NCBI GenBank assembly: GCA_002395135.1
Contig: DGWC01000005.1
Span: forward strand, 1-10,261
DNA: 10,261 bases
Direction: 5' to 3'
Origin: Prevotella sp. UBA4268
GTDB taxonomy: Bacteria; Bacteroidota; Bacteroidia; Bacteroidales; Bacteroidaceae
Position 1 is the stretch's first letter; each line of letters begins with the position of its first letter. Below the pieces are notes generated by a model, which saw nothing but the letters and a program-made list of their open reading frames with translations, did not search any database and was not told the origin of the DNA. This document shows positions 1 to 5,930 of the stretch, piece after piece. The position numbers and the translations under genes are program-made.

Positions 1-251
1 CCAAGGCCAACGACTATGAGGCCATTATCATTGCCGATCACGGCAATGCCGACAATGCTATCAACGCCGACGGCACGCCCAATACGGCTCACTCGCTCAA
101 TCCCGTTCCGTTTATCTACGTCACCGACAACAATTCGGCAACCGTGAAAGACGGTCGTCTGGCCGACGTGGCTCCCTCCATCCTTCACATTATGGGACTG
201 GAGCAGCCTGCCGACATGACCGGCGAGTGCCTCATTAGCGACAACCGGTAA
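1..251 (+). CDS. gpmI: 2,3-bisphosphoglycerate-independent phosphoglycerate mutase, C-terminal end (partial)
   Basis: This is the last ~82 codons of a cofactor-independent phosphoglycerate mutase, the cytosolic glycolytic and gluconeogenic enzyme that interconverts 3- and 2-phosphoglycerate using two Mn ions. The gene runs in from the left edge; the first whole codon is at position 3 and the stop is TAA at 249-251. The translation shows the metal-site motif ADHGNADN, followed by [14 protein letters not shown], which holds the second metal-ligand histidine of the alkaline-phosphatase-like domain. It ends with the usual [14 protein letters not shown] segment. The family normally has Thr after AH in this motif; here it is Ser, a mild change. 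The reading frame is clean, so the gene looks intact as far as it can be seen. Identity is secure for the family; dimer or metal preference cannot be judged from this piece. Confidence 0.95.
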   Translation, partial: KANDYEAIIIADHGNADNAINADGTPNTAHSLNPVPFIYVTDNNSATVKDGRLADVAPSILHIMGLEQPADMTGECLISDNR

Positions 252-265
252 GCGGGCTTCTCTCT

Positions 266-282
266 CAATGCCTCTGGCATTG
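266..282 (+). terminator. Small hairpin after gpmI, possible weak terminator
   Basis: A perfect 7-bp inverted repeat, CAATGCC with loop TCT and then GGCATTG, starts 14 bp after the gpmI stop. It is followed by a pyrimidine run (CTCTCTCTT) rather than a clean T tract. It may end gpmI transcription, but without a proper U run the call is weak. Confidence 0.35.
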
Positions 283-323
283 CTCTCTCTTGATCATGTG
301 AAAAGCATTTCGTCTCTCACCCA

Positions 324-545
324 ATGGAGCCAAACAGAAAGCAAACCTTTGAGCAGATCTATCGCTAACACTACTTGCGATTGTTCCGCTATGCGCTCAG
401 TTGGGTGGAAGACGAAAGTGCAGCCCAGGACATCGTCAGCGATTTGTTCGGCGACTTATGGGATAATCATACCGTATTGCAACCCGATACGGTTGATTTT
501 TATTTAGGACGTGTCGTCAAGAACCGCTGTGTGAACTATCTGACA
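324..545 (+). pseudogene. ECF sigma factor remnant (N-terminal region 2 only, nonsense codon)
   Basis: Reading from ATG at 324 gives MEPNRKQTFEQIYR, a TAA stop at 366-368, then HYLRLFRYALSWVEDE and onward to FYLGRVVKNRCVNYL. This is the region-2 sequence (core-RNA-polymerase binding) of an extracytoplasmic-function sigma factor of the Bacteroidetes RNA polymerase sigma-70 type, in which FEQIYRQHY would be the expected start. The in-frame TAA sits where Gln is expected (CAA to TAA would be enough). Homology stops near position 541, where the sequence switches to an antisense efflux-protein fragment. Sigma regions 3-4, which recognise the -35 element, are absent. An open frame continues to 665 but only as a chimeric out-of-frame tail. 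A restart at TTG 375 could make a short peptide but not a working sigma factor. No neighbouring anti-sigma or SusC/D genes remain. Confidence 0.8.
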
Positions 546-1249
546 ACACCACCGCCAAGGGCTTTGTACAACTGTATGCATGCTTCCACAAGGGCAAAAC
601 GATTGGTGTGGAGTGCCAACTTGGCATTGAGCAATGACTGTCGGGCAAGAAGCACCTGGAGGTAGTTTACCTCACTTTCGTACTTCATTCGAATCTTCGA
701 TGTCTCAACGATATGCGAGAGTTTCTCAATCTGCTGTTCGTTAAGGCGTATTGTATTCTGAGCATACTGCTGACCTGACAGTGCATCGTTCACCTCTTTG
801 CCCGCATCAAGCAGAGTCTGGCGGAAAGAGATAAGAGCCTCTTCCTGCTCGGCCTTCGCCTTCCGAAGATCAGCCTTCAATCTGCCTCTGGCAAAGATAG
901 GCGCAGTGAGTTCTCCCAGCAACTTCCCTTGATTCCATTGCGAGAAATCATTATCATCGGTCTTTGATCCGTTCCTTCCCACAAAAGCGGAAATAGTTAT
1001 CGACGGATAGAAAGCAGCACGGGCTGCATTGGTGAGATAGAAAGCCGTTTTCAGTGCAGCCTCGGCTTGTCTGACATCAGGACGACTGGCTAAAGCATGG
1101 AGGGATATGGAAGATGGGACATGGAAGGCGGCAGACGCAAAACTATCGCGCTCTATATGGCCGCTATGCCGTCCCAAAACAGAGCAAAGTGCATTCTCGG
1201 TCATCAGGCGTTCGTTGATGAGTTCTTCCAATCTTGCTTCAGGCTCTAA
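542..1249 (-). pseudogene. Outer-membrane efflux protein (TolC/NodT family), C-terminal half only
   Basis: On the minus strand an open frame from about 1249 to the TAG at 536-538 encodes the C-terminal half of an RND-system outer-membrane factor, the trimeric channel that completes a tripartite drug or metal pump. Diagnostic stretches are TENALCSVLGR, LASRPDVRQAEAALK, ARAAFYPSITISAFVGRNG and PIFARGRLKADLRKAKAEQ, then the long helix with EVNDALSG and the terminal LYKALGGG. About 230 residues remain of a family that is usually near 450-480. The N-terminal lipoprotein signal and first structural repeat are missing: upstream of 1249 the frame runs into glycosyltransferase sequence and then a stop at 1271-1273. 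The normal ending GGGW is replaced by GGGVVR, so the 3' end was also cut, at about 542-548, where it meets the sigma-factor remnant. Only a TTG at 1231 could serve as a start. No adaptor or RND pump gene is adjacent. It is non-functional as an efflux protein. Confidence 0.8.
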
Positions 1250-1371
1250 GCGGCTGGCTTGTGGGCGGTTTCATCCTCATCTCGATGGGCATTGTAGGCA
1301 CCTACATCGCACAAATCTACACCGAAGTAAAGCATCGTCCGCTCTATCACATTCAGGAGATACTCGCCTGA
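1249..1371 (+). pseudogene. GtrB/DPM1-like glycosyltransferase (GT2), last ~40 codons
   Basis: The plus-strand frame ending at TGA 1369-1371 reads SGWLVGGFILISMG, then IVGTYIAQIYTEVKHRP, then LYHIQEILA. This is the C-terminal membrane helix and cytosolic tail of a polyprenyl-phosphate glycosyltransferase of the GtrB/ArnC/DPM1 type, whose hallmark is a second transmembrane helix followed by GxxGxYxxxIYxEVKxRPxY. Such enzymes load a sugar onto undecaprenyl phosphate for transfer across the membrane. The whole N-terminal GT-A catalytic domain is missing. Upstream of about 1249 the frame continues only for a few unrelated codons to a stop at 1219-1221. The fragment has no start and abuts the efflux-protein fragment at about 1245-1250. 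It is therefore a dead remnant. The call rests on this short but characteristic motif. Confidence 0.75.
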
Positions 1372-1564
1372 CGGGTGTCGCGCGAGTCTTTTCAATGGCT
1401 GTCATCCCTTCCTGCTGGTATTTGTTCAGATGGATTGACAAGGTGTCAACCGTCGTTTATGTGTTTTAAAAAATACGGACAAAATTAAATCGTCGTTTCT
1501 GTTCGAAAGAGACATAGTAATTTGACAAAATAGATATTAAAAAAGCAAAAATGTAAAGAATCGT

Positions 1565-1696
1565 TACCGAAAAGCGCTTTTTGTCGTGCAAAAAGTATGC
1601 TCTTGCATCTCAAAAACTATGGTTTTACCGCTCAAAATCTACGGTTTCATCGGTCAAAATCTATGTTTTTGCAACCCAAAAACATAGGTTTTTATC
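1565..1696. repeat. Array of six degenerate 22-bp tandem units
   Basis: Six head-to-tail units start at 1565, 1587, 1609, 1631, 1653 and 1675, each exactly 22 bp with no spacer; the first is the most diverged. The clearest four share the pattern YCAAAANCTAYGGTTTT followed by a variable 5-base tail. Each unit pairs an A tract near position 5 with a T tract near position 16. A and T tracts therefore alternate about every 11 bp, close to one helical turn, which is the arrangement expected to bend DNA. The unit starting at 1631 matches the reverse complement of 3375-3396 in the second array at 15 of 22 positions in register. The array is non-coding and has no CRISPR-type spacers. Confidence 0.8.
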
Positions 1697-1985
1697 AGCA
1701 CACACAAGACTTCTTTATTCAAGAAAAAATGTAAATCCGTTGTAATTGCTTGTCAATCAACAAGTTAAATAGTTTGTTTCGTAATTTGCTTATTTCACTC
1801 TCCATCAGCCGTTTGTGACCCATATCGCCCGTATGAGAGCCTTAAATCTGAATTTTATTTGACATTTTACCCACAGCATTGTTAGTCTCGCATGCTCTGT
1901 GAGGTGTGGAATCATTGCAAACACATGCGTTAGCATGGCAAGAATAAATATCTTTCTTGTCTGATTAAGCAGAAAAACATTATTT

Positions 1986-2019
1986 GTTGGTCTGCTTTTA
2001 AGAATTATTGTTAACTTTG
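1986..2019 (+). promoter_or_regulatory. Bacteroidetes-type promoter for the HI0933-family gene
   Basis: The -7 box is TAACTTTG (2012-2019), matching TAnnTTTG. A GTTG at 1986-1989 lies 22 bp upstream as a possible -33 element, slightly wider than the 19-21 bp of the published Bacteroides consensus. Transcription would start near 2026, about 60 bases before the ATG at 2086. Confidence 0.6.
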
Positions 2020-2085
2020 CCCACTGAAGTAATCTCCGATTTTTTATAGACCAATAGAACAGAACGAGGACTTTCGCCGACGGAT

Positions 2086-3306
2086 ATGCCAAAGACAGCG
2101 ATTATAGGAGGTGGGGCGGCAGGATTCTTCCTGGCCGTTACGTTGAAGGAGATGATGCCCGAAATGAGCGTCACCATCTTCGAGAGTGGCAGCAAGGTGC
2201 TGCGCAAAGTGGCCGTATCGGGCGGCGGACGGTGCAACTGCACCAACACGTTTGAGGATGTGGGCGACCTGAAAGAGGTGTATCCTCGCGGCCACCGGCT
2301 CATGAAGCGACTGATGAAGGGGTTCAGCGAGCGTGATGCCTATGCCTGGTTTGAGCGGCATGGGGTGCGCCTGACTGTTCATGACGACCATTGCGTGTTT
2401 CCGCAGTCGCAGGATTCGCAGACCATCATCAATTGTTTTCTTCACTACTGCCGACGCTATGGGGTGGAGATTTGCACGGGAATGCGCATCGACGCGCTTG
2501 ATGCCTTGGCAGACTACGACTATGTATGCGTCACCACGGGCGGACAACCGCGTGCCAGCGGACTGCAATGGCTTGCCGACACGGGACACAAGATTGAAAG
2601 TCCGGTGCCTTCGCTCTTCACATTCAACATCGAGGACGCGCCGCTCCGGTCGCTGATGGGAACGGTGACCGAAAACACTTCGGTGATGATTCCCGGCACA
2701 TCGTTTCGCGCCTCGGGAGCCTTGCTCGTCACCCACTGGGGCATGAGCGGCCCTGCCATCCTGCGGCTGTCGAGTTATGCGGCGCGCCATCTGGCTGACT
2801 GCCATTACCAGTCAGCGCTGAGCGTTAACTGGACTGGCCGGAAAGAGAATGAGGTGAGCGGGGAACTGCTGCGCCTGTCTGTGCAGTATCCGCAGAAGAC
2901 GCTCGGCAATGTGCGGCCTTACGACCTGCCGAGCCGGTTGTGGAGCCACTTGCTGACGAAAGGCATGGGCGAAAAGGCAGAGAAGCGGTGGGGCGAGTTG
3001 GGAAAGAAAGATGTGAACAGGCTGGTGAATATCCTCACCAACGACAACTACCCAATCAGCGGGCGCTCACACATCAGGGATGAGTTTGTCACTTGTGGCG
3101 GCGTGGCCCTTGACAGCGTGAACAGCAACACGCTCGAGAGTCGCGTGCGTCCGCATTTATATTTCGCGGGCGAGGTGCTCGACATCGACGGCGTTACGGG
3201 CGGTTTCAACTTCCAGGCCGCATGGACCACTGCCGCCAGCGTGGCTGCTGCCATTGCTGCGGCGTGCAAAGCCACCGACCATCAGGAGCGGCCGCTCGCG
3301 GTATAG
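2086..3306 (+). CDS. FAD-dependent oxidoreductase, HI0933/YhiN (BaiN-like) family
   Basis: This 406-residue protein belongs to the HI0933-like flavoprotein family, annotated variously as YhiN, BaiN or aminoacetone-oxidase-like NAD(P)/FAD-dependent oxidoreductases; the physiological substrate of most members is unknown. The N-terminal Rossmann motif IIGGGAAGFF (residues 6-15) binds the ADP part of FAD, with the acidic residue E33 at the end of strand 2. The family signature VSGGGRCNCTN is at 44-54. A conserved ATG-like strand appears as VCVTTGGQPRASG (147-159), and the inserted domain has THWGMSGPAILRLS (216-229). The C-terminal FAD motif YFAGEVLDIDGVTGGFNFQ is at 359-377. Length is normal for the family (about 400) and the frame is unbroken, with no signal peptide, so it is cytosolic. 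The ATG at 2086 puts the Rossmann motif at the usual distance from the N-terminus. It has its own promoter and stands alone; the following ung gene is separated by a repeat array. Confidence 0.9.
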   Translation: MPKTAIIGGGAAGFFLAVTLKEMMPEMSVTIFESGSKVLRKVAVSGGGRCNCTNTFEDVGDLKEVYPRGHRLMKRLMKGFSERDAYAWFERHGVRLTVHDDHCVFPQSQDSQTIINCFLHYCRRYGVEICTGMRIDALDALADYDYVCVTTGGQPRASGLQWLADTGHKIESPVPSLFTFNIEDAPLRSLMGTVTENTSVMIPGTSFRASGALLVTHWGMSGPAILRLSSYAARHLADCHYQSALSVNWTGRKENEVSGELLRLSVQYPQKTLGNVRPYDLPSRLWSHLLTKGMGEKAEKRWGELGKKDVNRLVNILTNDNYPISGRSHIRDEFVTCGGVALDSVNSNTLESRVRPHLYFAGEVLDIDGVTGGFNFQAAWTTAASVAAAIAAACKATDHQERPLAV

Positions 3307-3316
3307 CCCTGCAGGA

Positions 3317-3624
3317 GCATTGGTTTTAAGGGATAAAAGCGTTGGCATTGAGGAATAAGAACATTCGTTTTGAGTAATAAGAGCGTTGGTTTTGAGGAGT
3401 GAAACCATTGGTTTTCGATGGCGAAACTGTCGGTATCGTTCAGCAAATTAATATAATTTACCGCGCAAATTAAATTGATTTACTTTTCAAATTAAATTAA
3501 TTTACCGTGCAAATTATATTAATTTACTTTTCCATGGTGCTGCTTTCGCGAGTCCGAATCAATGCTTTCGCACGTCCGTCGCAATGGTTTCCATGCTTCG
3601 TTTATGCGCCACGGCGCGTCCGCG
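3317..3624. repeat. Array of fourteen consecutive 22-bp tandem units in three sequence families
   Basis: Fourteen units, each exactly 22 bp, run without spacers from 3317 (14 x 22 = 308 bp). Family 1 (units 1-6, 3317-3448) has a core like GCGTTGGTTTTGAGG and an A-rich tail; units 1 and 4 agree at 17 of 22 positions. Family 2 (units 7-10, 3449-3536) is AT-rich with core TAAATTAATTTACCGTGCAA; units 7 and 9 agree at 19 of 22. Family 3 (units 11-14, 3537-3624) is GC-richer with core TGCTTTCGCGNGTCCG; units 11 and 12 agree at 14 of 22, and the last is weakest. Unit 6 is a hybrid, with a family 1 front half and a family 2 end (GCAAAT). The phase never slips, even across family changes. Family 1 in reverse complement resembles the array at 1565-1696. 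Confidence 0.85.
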
Positions 3625-3643
3625 CAGATATTTTTCAGTCGGC

Positions 3644-3677
3644 GTTGCCGTTTATTGGAAGAAAATAAGTATCTTTG
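3644..3677 (+). promoter_or_regulatory. Bacteroidetes-type promoter for ung
   Basis: The -7 box is TATCTTTG (3670-3677), an exact match to TAnnTTTG, and a GTTG (3644-3647) lies 22 bp upstream as a possible -33 element. Transcription would start near 3684, giving a leader of about 14 bases before the ATG at 3698. This decides against the longer upstream start. The promoter begins only about 20 bp after the repeat array ends. Confidence 0.65.
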
Positions 3678-3697
3678 TGGCATCAATCGGGAAATGT

Positions 3698-4363
3698 ATG
3701 AATGTTCAGATAGAGAGCAGTTGGAAACAGCATCTGCAGGGGGAGTTTGACAAACCCTACTTCGAGCAGTTGACGTCGGCGGTGAGGCGCGAGTATCAGC
3801 AAGGCACCTGCTATCCGCCGGGGCGTGAGATTTTCAATGCCTTCAACCTGTGTCCGTTTGACAAGGTGAAGGTGGTGATCATCGGGCAGGACCCTTATCA
3901 CGAGCCGGGACAGGCCGAGGGACTGTGCTTCTCGGTAAAACCGGGAGTGATGATGCCGCCGTCGCTGGTGAACATCTTCAAGGAGATTGAAGACGATTTG
4001 GGCGTGCCGATGCCGGTGAACGGCAGTCTGGTGCGATGGGCGGAGCAGGGCGTGCTGCTGCTGAACGCCACGCTGACGGTGCGCGCTCACCAGGCCAACA
4101 GCCATTCGCGGCTGGGCTGGCAGGTGTTTACCGATGCGGCCATCCGGGCGCTGGCCACGGAAAGGGAACATCTGGTGTATCTGCTGTGGGGCGGCTATGC
4201 GCGCGGCAAGGCGCAGATGATAGACCGTCAGCGTAACCTGGTGCTCGAATCGGTCCACCCGTCGCCACTAAGTGCCAATCGCGGCGGCTGGTTTGGCAAT
4301 CATCATTTCTCGCAGTGCAACGCTTATCTGGCTGCTCACGGGATTGCGCCGGTGGCCTGGTAG
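3698..4363 (+). CDS. ung: Uracil-DNA glycosylase, family 1
   Basis: This 221-residue enzyme cleaves uracil from DNA, the first step of base excision repair of deaminated cytosine or misincorporated dUMP, in the cytosol. The water-activating motif GQDPYH is at 63-68, with catalytic Asp65. Phe78 in GLCFSV stacks on uracil. Asn123 in LLNATLTV reads the uracil edge. The DNA-intercalation loop HPSPLSA is at 187-193, with catalytic His187, the same number as in the E. coli enzyme. Length is normal (E. coli has 229). The ATG at 3698 gives the typical N-terminus MNVQIESSWK and fits the promoter; a longer open frame starting at 3584 would translate repeat array and promoter DNA and is rejected. The DUF3109 gene follows 68 bp later on the same strand and may be co-transcribed. 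Confidence 0.96.
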   Translation: MNVQIESSWKQHLQGEFDKPYFEQLTSAVRREYQQGTCYPPGREIFNAFNLCPFDKVKVVIIGQDPYHEPGQAEGLCFSVKPGVMMPPSLVNIFKEIEDDLGVPMPVNGSLVRWAEQGVLLLNATLTVRAHQANSHSRLGWQVFTDAAIRALATEREHLVYLLWGGYARGKAQMIDRQRNLVLESVHPSPLSANRGGWFGNHHFSQCNAYLAAHGIAPVAW

Positions 4364-4399
4364 CGTCAGGGTTACGGGTGATAGGCTTGTTTTTGTTAA

Positions 4400-4429
4400 T
4401 TCATGGTTTTTCAGTTCATAGTTTTTAGT
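4400..4429. repeat. 15-bp tandem duplication just before the DUF3109 start
   Basis: Two adjacent 15-base copies, TTCATGGTTTTTCAG (4400-4414) and TTCATAGTTTTTAGT (4415-4429), differ at few positions and end next to the ATG at 4432. They occupy the place of a ribosome-binding site, and no Shine-Dalgarno sequence is visible, which is common in Bacteroidetes. A weak -7-like box TAGGCTTG lies at 4382-4389. Confidence 0.6.
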
Positions 4430-4431
4430 TG

Positions 4432-5070
4432 ATGATGGAAGTTCCTCCCATATTGCAGGTAGGCGATGTGCTGATTTCGTCGGAGATTCTGACGGAGTGT
4501 TTCTGCTGCGACCTTGCCCACTGCAAGGGCCAGTGTTGCGTGGAAGGCGACGCGGGTGCACCCGTAACGCTTGACGAGGTGATGGAGATTGAGAATGTGC
4601 TCGACGTGGTGTGGGGTGATTTGTCGGCCTCGGCGCAGGCTGTGATCGACAGGCAGGGTGTTGCCTATACTGACGAGGAGGGCGATCTGGTGACAAGCAT
4701 CGTGAACGGCAAGGACTGCGTGTTTACATGCTATGGCGACATTGACGATTTCGGCAGACAGGGGAAGATTCATCATTGCTGCCTCTGTGCGCTGGAGAAG
4801 GCTTACCGCGCGGGCAAGACACGGTTCTGCAAGCCCATGAGTTGTGCCCTTTACCCCATTCGGGTGAAGGAATTCAGCAATCATCTGGTGGGACTGAACT
4901 ACAACAAATGGAGCATCTGCCAGTGTGCACGCGATAAGGGCAATGAACTGAAACTGCCTGTCTATCGCTTTCTGAAAGGTCCTCTGACGCAGCGTTTCGG
5001 CGAAGAATGGTATCGCGAGTTGGAAGCGCTGGCGCAGAATCTGGCAGAGGCTACGACCGGCGATACTTAG
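4432..5070 (+). CDS. DUF3109 family cysteine-rich protein
   Basis: This 212-residue protein matches the DUF3109 family, widespread in Bacteroidetes and of unknown function. It is related in pattern to the CxxC-rich putative metal-chelating UPF0153/YkgJ proteins. It has 15 cysteines: 23, 25, 26, 31, 35, 36, 96, 100, 116, 117, 119, 133, 138, 163 and 165. Recognisable blocks are CKGQCCVEGDAGAPVTLDEV (31-50), GDLVTSIVNGKDCVFTC (84-100), AYRAGKTRFCKP (124-135), CALYPIR (138-144) and NKWSICQCA (158-166). The spacing suggests an Fe-S or zinc site, but that is inference. There is no signal peptide or membrane segment. ATG 4432 and ATG 4435 are both possible starts; the TTG at 4429 is unlikely. The gene lies downstream of ung, perhaps in the same transcript, and its last 20 bases overlap the end of the opposite-strand AraC gene. 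Family assignment is confident; the role is unknown. Confidence 0.9.
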   Translation: MMEVPPILQVGDVLISSEILTECFCCDLAHCKGQCCVEGDAGAPVTLDEVMEIENVLDVVWGDLSASAQAVIDRQGVAYTDEEGDLVTSIVNGKDCVFTCYGDIDDFGRQGKIHHCCLCALEKAYRAGKTRFCKPMSCALYPIRVKEFSNHLVGLNYNKWSICQCARDKGNELKLPVYRFLKGPLTQRFGEEWYRELEALAQNLAEATTGDT

Positions 5071-5929
5071 AAGGGCTCATCCCCACGTGCTCCTTGAAGT
5101 ATTTGCCAAGGAAACTCTGGTTGGGGAAGTTCAGATACTGGGCTATTTCCTTGATGTTCATCGTGGTGTTCTTCAGCAGCACGCGCACCTCCAGGATGAC
5201 GTAGTTGTCAATCCATTCGTTGGGCGTGCGGCGGCTGGCCTGCTTTACAGTCTCTGAAAGATATTTCGGGGTGATGCACAACTGCTCGCCATACCAACTG
5301 ACGCGCCGCTCATGGCGGAAATTCTCTTCCACCAGTTTGATGAAAGCCGTGAAGATGGCTTCGGCACGCGTCTGCTGTCTGTCGTTGTTCTGCTGCAGGC
5401 GGTAGATGGCATTGCTCAGGTCGTAGAGCATGGTGAGCAGCAGCGAGCGCACGGCTTCGGTGCGGAAGTGGTGCTTCACGTCGTCCACCTTGTAGCGCAG
5501 TCCCTGATAATATCGGCTGATGTTGTCCACCTCTTCGTTGTTCAAGTTGAACACGGGGTGGGTGCGCGAGAAGAGGAAGAGTGAGGACAGTTCGTGGATA
5601 TTCTTGATAATCTCATGATAGAAATCCTCAGACATCATGATGCCCAGGCCTTTGAAGTCGGGACTGAGCATGTAGTTGTCGAGCACTTGCTTATTGTGGA
5701 TCATGATGACATCGTTGGGGCGCACCATGTATTCTTCAGTGTCCACCGAATATTGGGCCTTTCCGTGCAGGCAGAGGCCTACGATGATGCAGTTCACCCG
5801 CCGCGGTTCGTTGGGCAGGGGCAGCAGGGCGAAGTCGTCGATGAGCAACAGGTCGTCGTTGATGTAACTGCCGTTGTACACGTTTTTCGTTCCGGCAATG
5901 GTGAGTTCGTTGATTTTCATGGGGTCCAT
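5051..5929 (-). CDS. AraC-family transcriptional regulator
   Basis: This 292-residue protein has the classic AraC layout. The N-terminal half is a cupin-like sensor domain (about 40-110), including LCLHGKAQYSVDTEEYMVRP, a strand pair typical of ligand-binding AraC sensors. A helical linker follows (about 130-180). The C-terminal DNA-binding domain (about 190-290) has a first helix-turn-helix around WYGEQLCITPKYLSETVKQ (212-230). The second lies around NIKEIAQYLNFPNQSFLGKY (258-277) and ends with the family signature FKEHVGMSPSKYR. It acts in the cytosol as a ligand-responsive activator or repressor. The ATG at 5927-5929 lies one base after the stop of the GH95 gene, so it is probably translated by coupling and may control that enzyme in response to a sugar. 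A second ATG three codons in (5918-5920) is also possible. Its 3' end overlaps the convergent DUF3109 gene by 20 bp. The inducer cannot be read from the sequence. Confidence 0.92.
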   Translation of the reverse strand: MDPMKINELTIAGTKNVYNGSYINDDLLLIDDFALLPLPNEPRRVNCIIVGLCLHGKAQYSVDTEEYMVRPNDVIMIHNKQVLDNYMLSPDFKGLGIMMSEDFYHEIIKNIHELSSLFLFSRTHPVFNLNNEEVDNISRYYQGLRYKVDDVKHHFRTEAVRSLLLTMLYDLSNAIYRLQQNNDRQQTRAEAIFTAFIKLVEENFRHERRVSWYGEQLCITPKYLSETVKQASRRTPNEWIDNYVILEVRVLLKNTTMNIKEIAQYLNFPNQSFLGKYFKEHVGMSPSKYRRS

Positions 5930-5930
5930 A

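Larger units (their letters stand above)
1372..2085. other. AT-rich non-coding stretch between gene remnants and the flavoprotein gene
   Basis: This ~710-bp stretch has no credible gene; short open frames here show no recognisable protein. It holds an inverted repeat TTGACA-AGG-TGTCAA (1435-1449, operator-like, owner unknown), a perfect 12-bp palindrome AAAAGCGCTTTT (1570-1581), a 22-bp-period repeat array (1565-1696) and the promoter of the next gene (about 1986-2019). The 11-mer AAAAATGTAAA occurs on both sides of the array, at 1547-1557 and 1725-1735. I see no tRNA, riboswitch or insertion-sequence ends. Confidence 0.7.
3307..3697. other. Intergenic stretch filled by 22-bp repeats, leading to ung
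   Basis: There is no gene in these ~390 bp. From 3317 to 3624 it is a continuous 22-bp-period repeat array, beginning 10 bp after the flavoprotein stop codon. The remainder carries the ung promoter. An open frame reaching into this region from ung (from about 3584) is built from repeat sequence and is not protein-like. Confidence 0.8.

Noticed and set aside
536..1231. Intact outer-membrane efflux gene starting at TTG 1231
   Set aside because: It would lack the signal sequence and first half of the channel, and its last residues are altered at a junction.
1435..1449. Inverted repeat TTGACA-AGG-TGTCAA as an operator or integration core site
   Set aside because: It is perfect but short, with no adjacent gene, integrase or second copy in the window, so it is noted only within the non-coding region.
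1107..1469. 120-codon plus-strand open frame
   Set aside because: It crosses the junction between the efflux and glycosyltransferase fragments in a frame used by neither and shows no protein family features.
2044..2805. 253-codon minus-strand open frame opposite the flavoprotein gene
   Set aside because: The plus strand encodes complete FAD-binding motifs; the antisense product has no recognisable domain and is Arg/His-rich as shadows tend to be.
3317..3624. CRISPR array
   Set aside because: The 22-bp units are contiguous, degenerate and change family along the array; there are no unique spacers and no cas genes.
3584..3697. N-terminal extension of uracil-DNA glycosylase
   Set aside because: The extra 38 residues translate repeat-array and promoter sequence, and the ATG at 3698 gives the normal family N-terminus just after a consensus -7 box.
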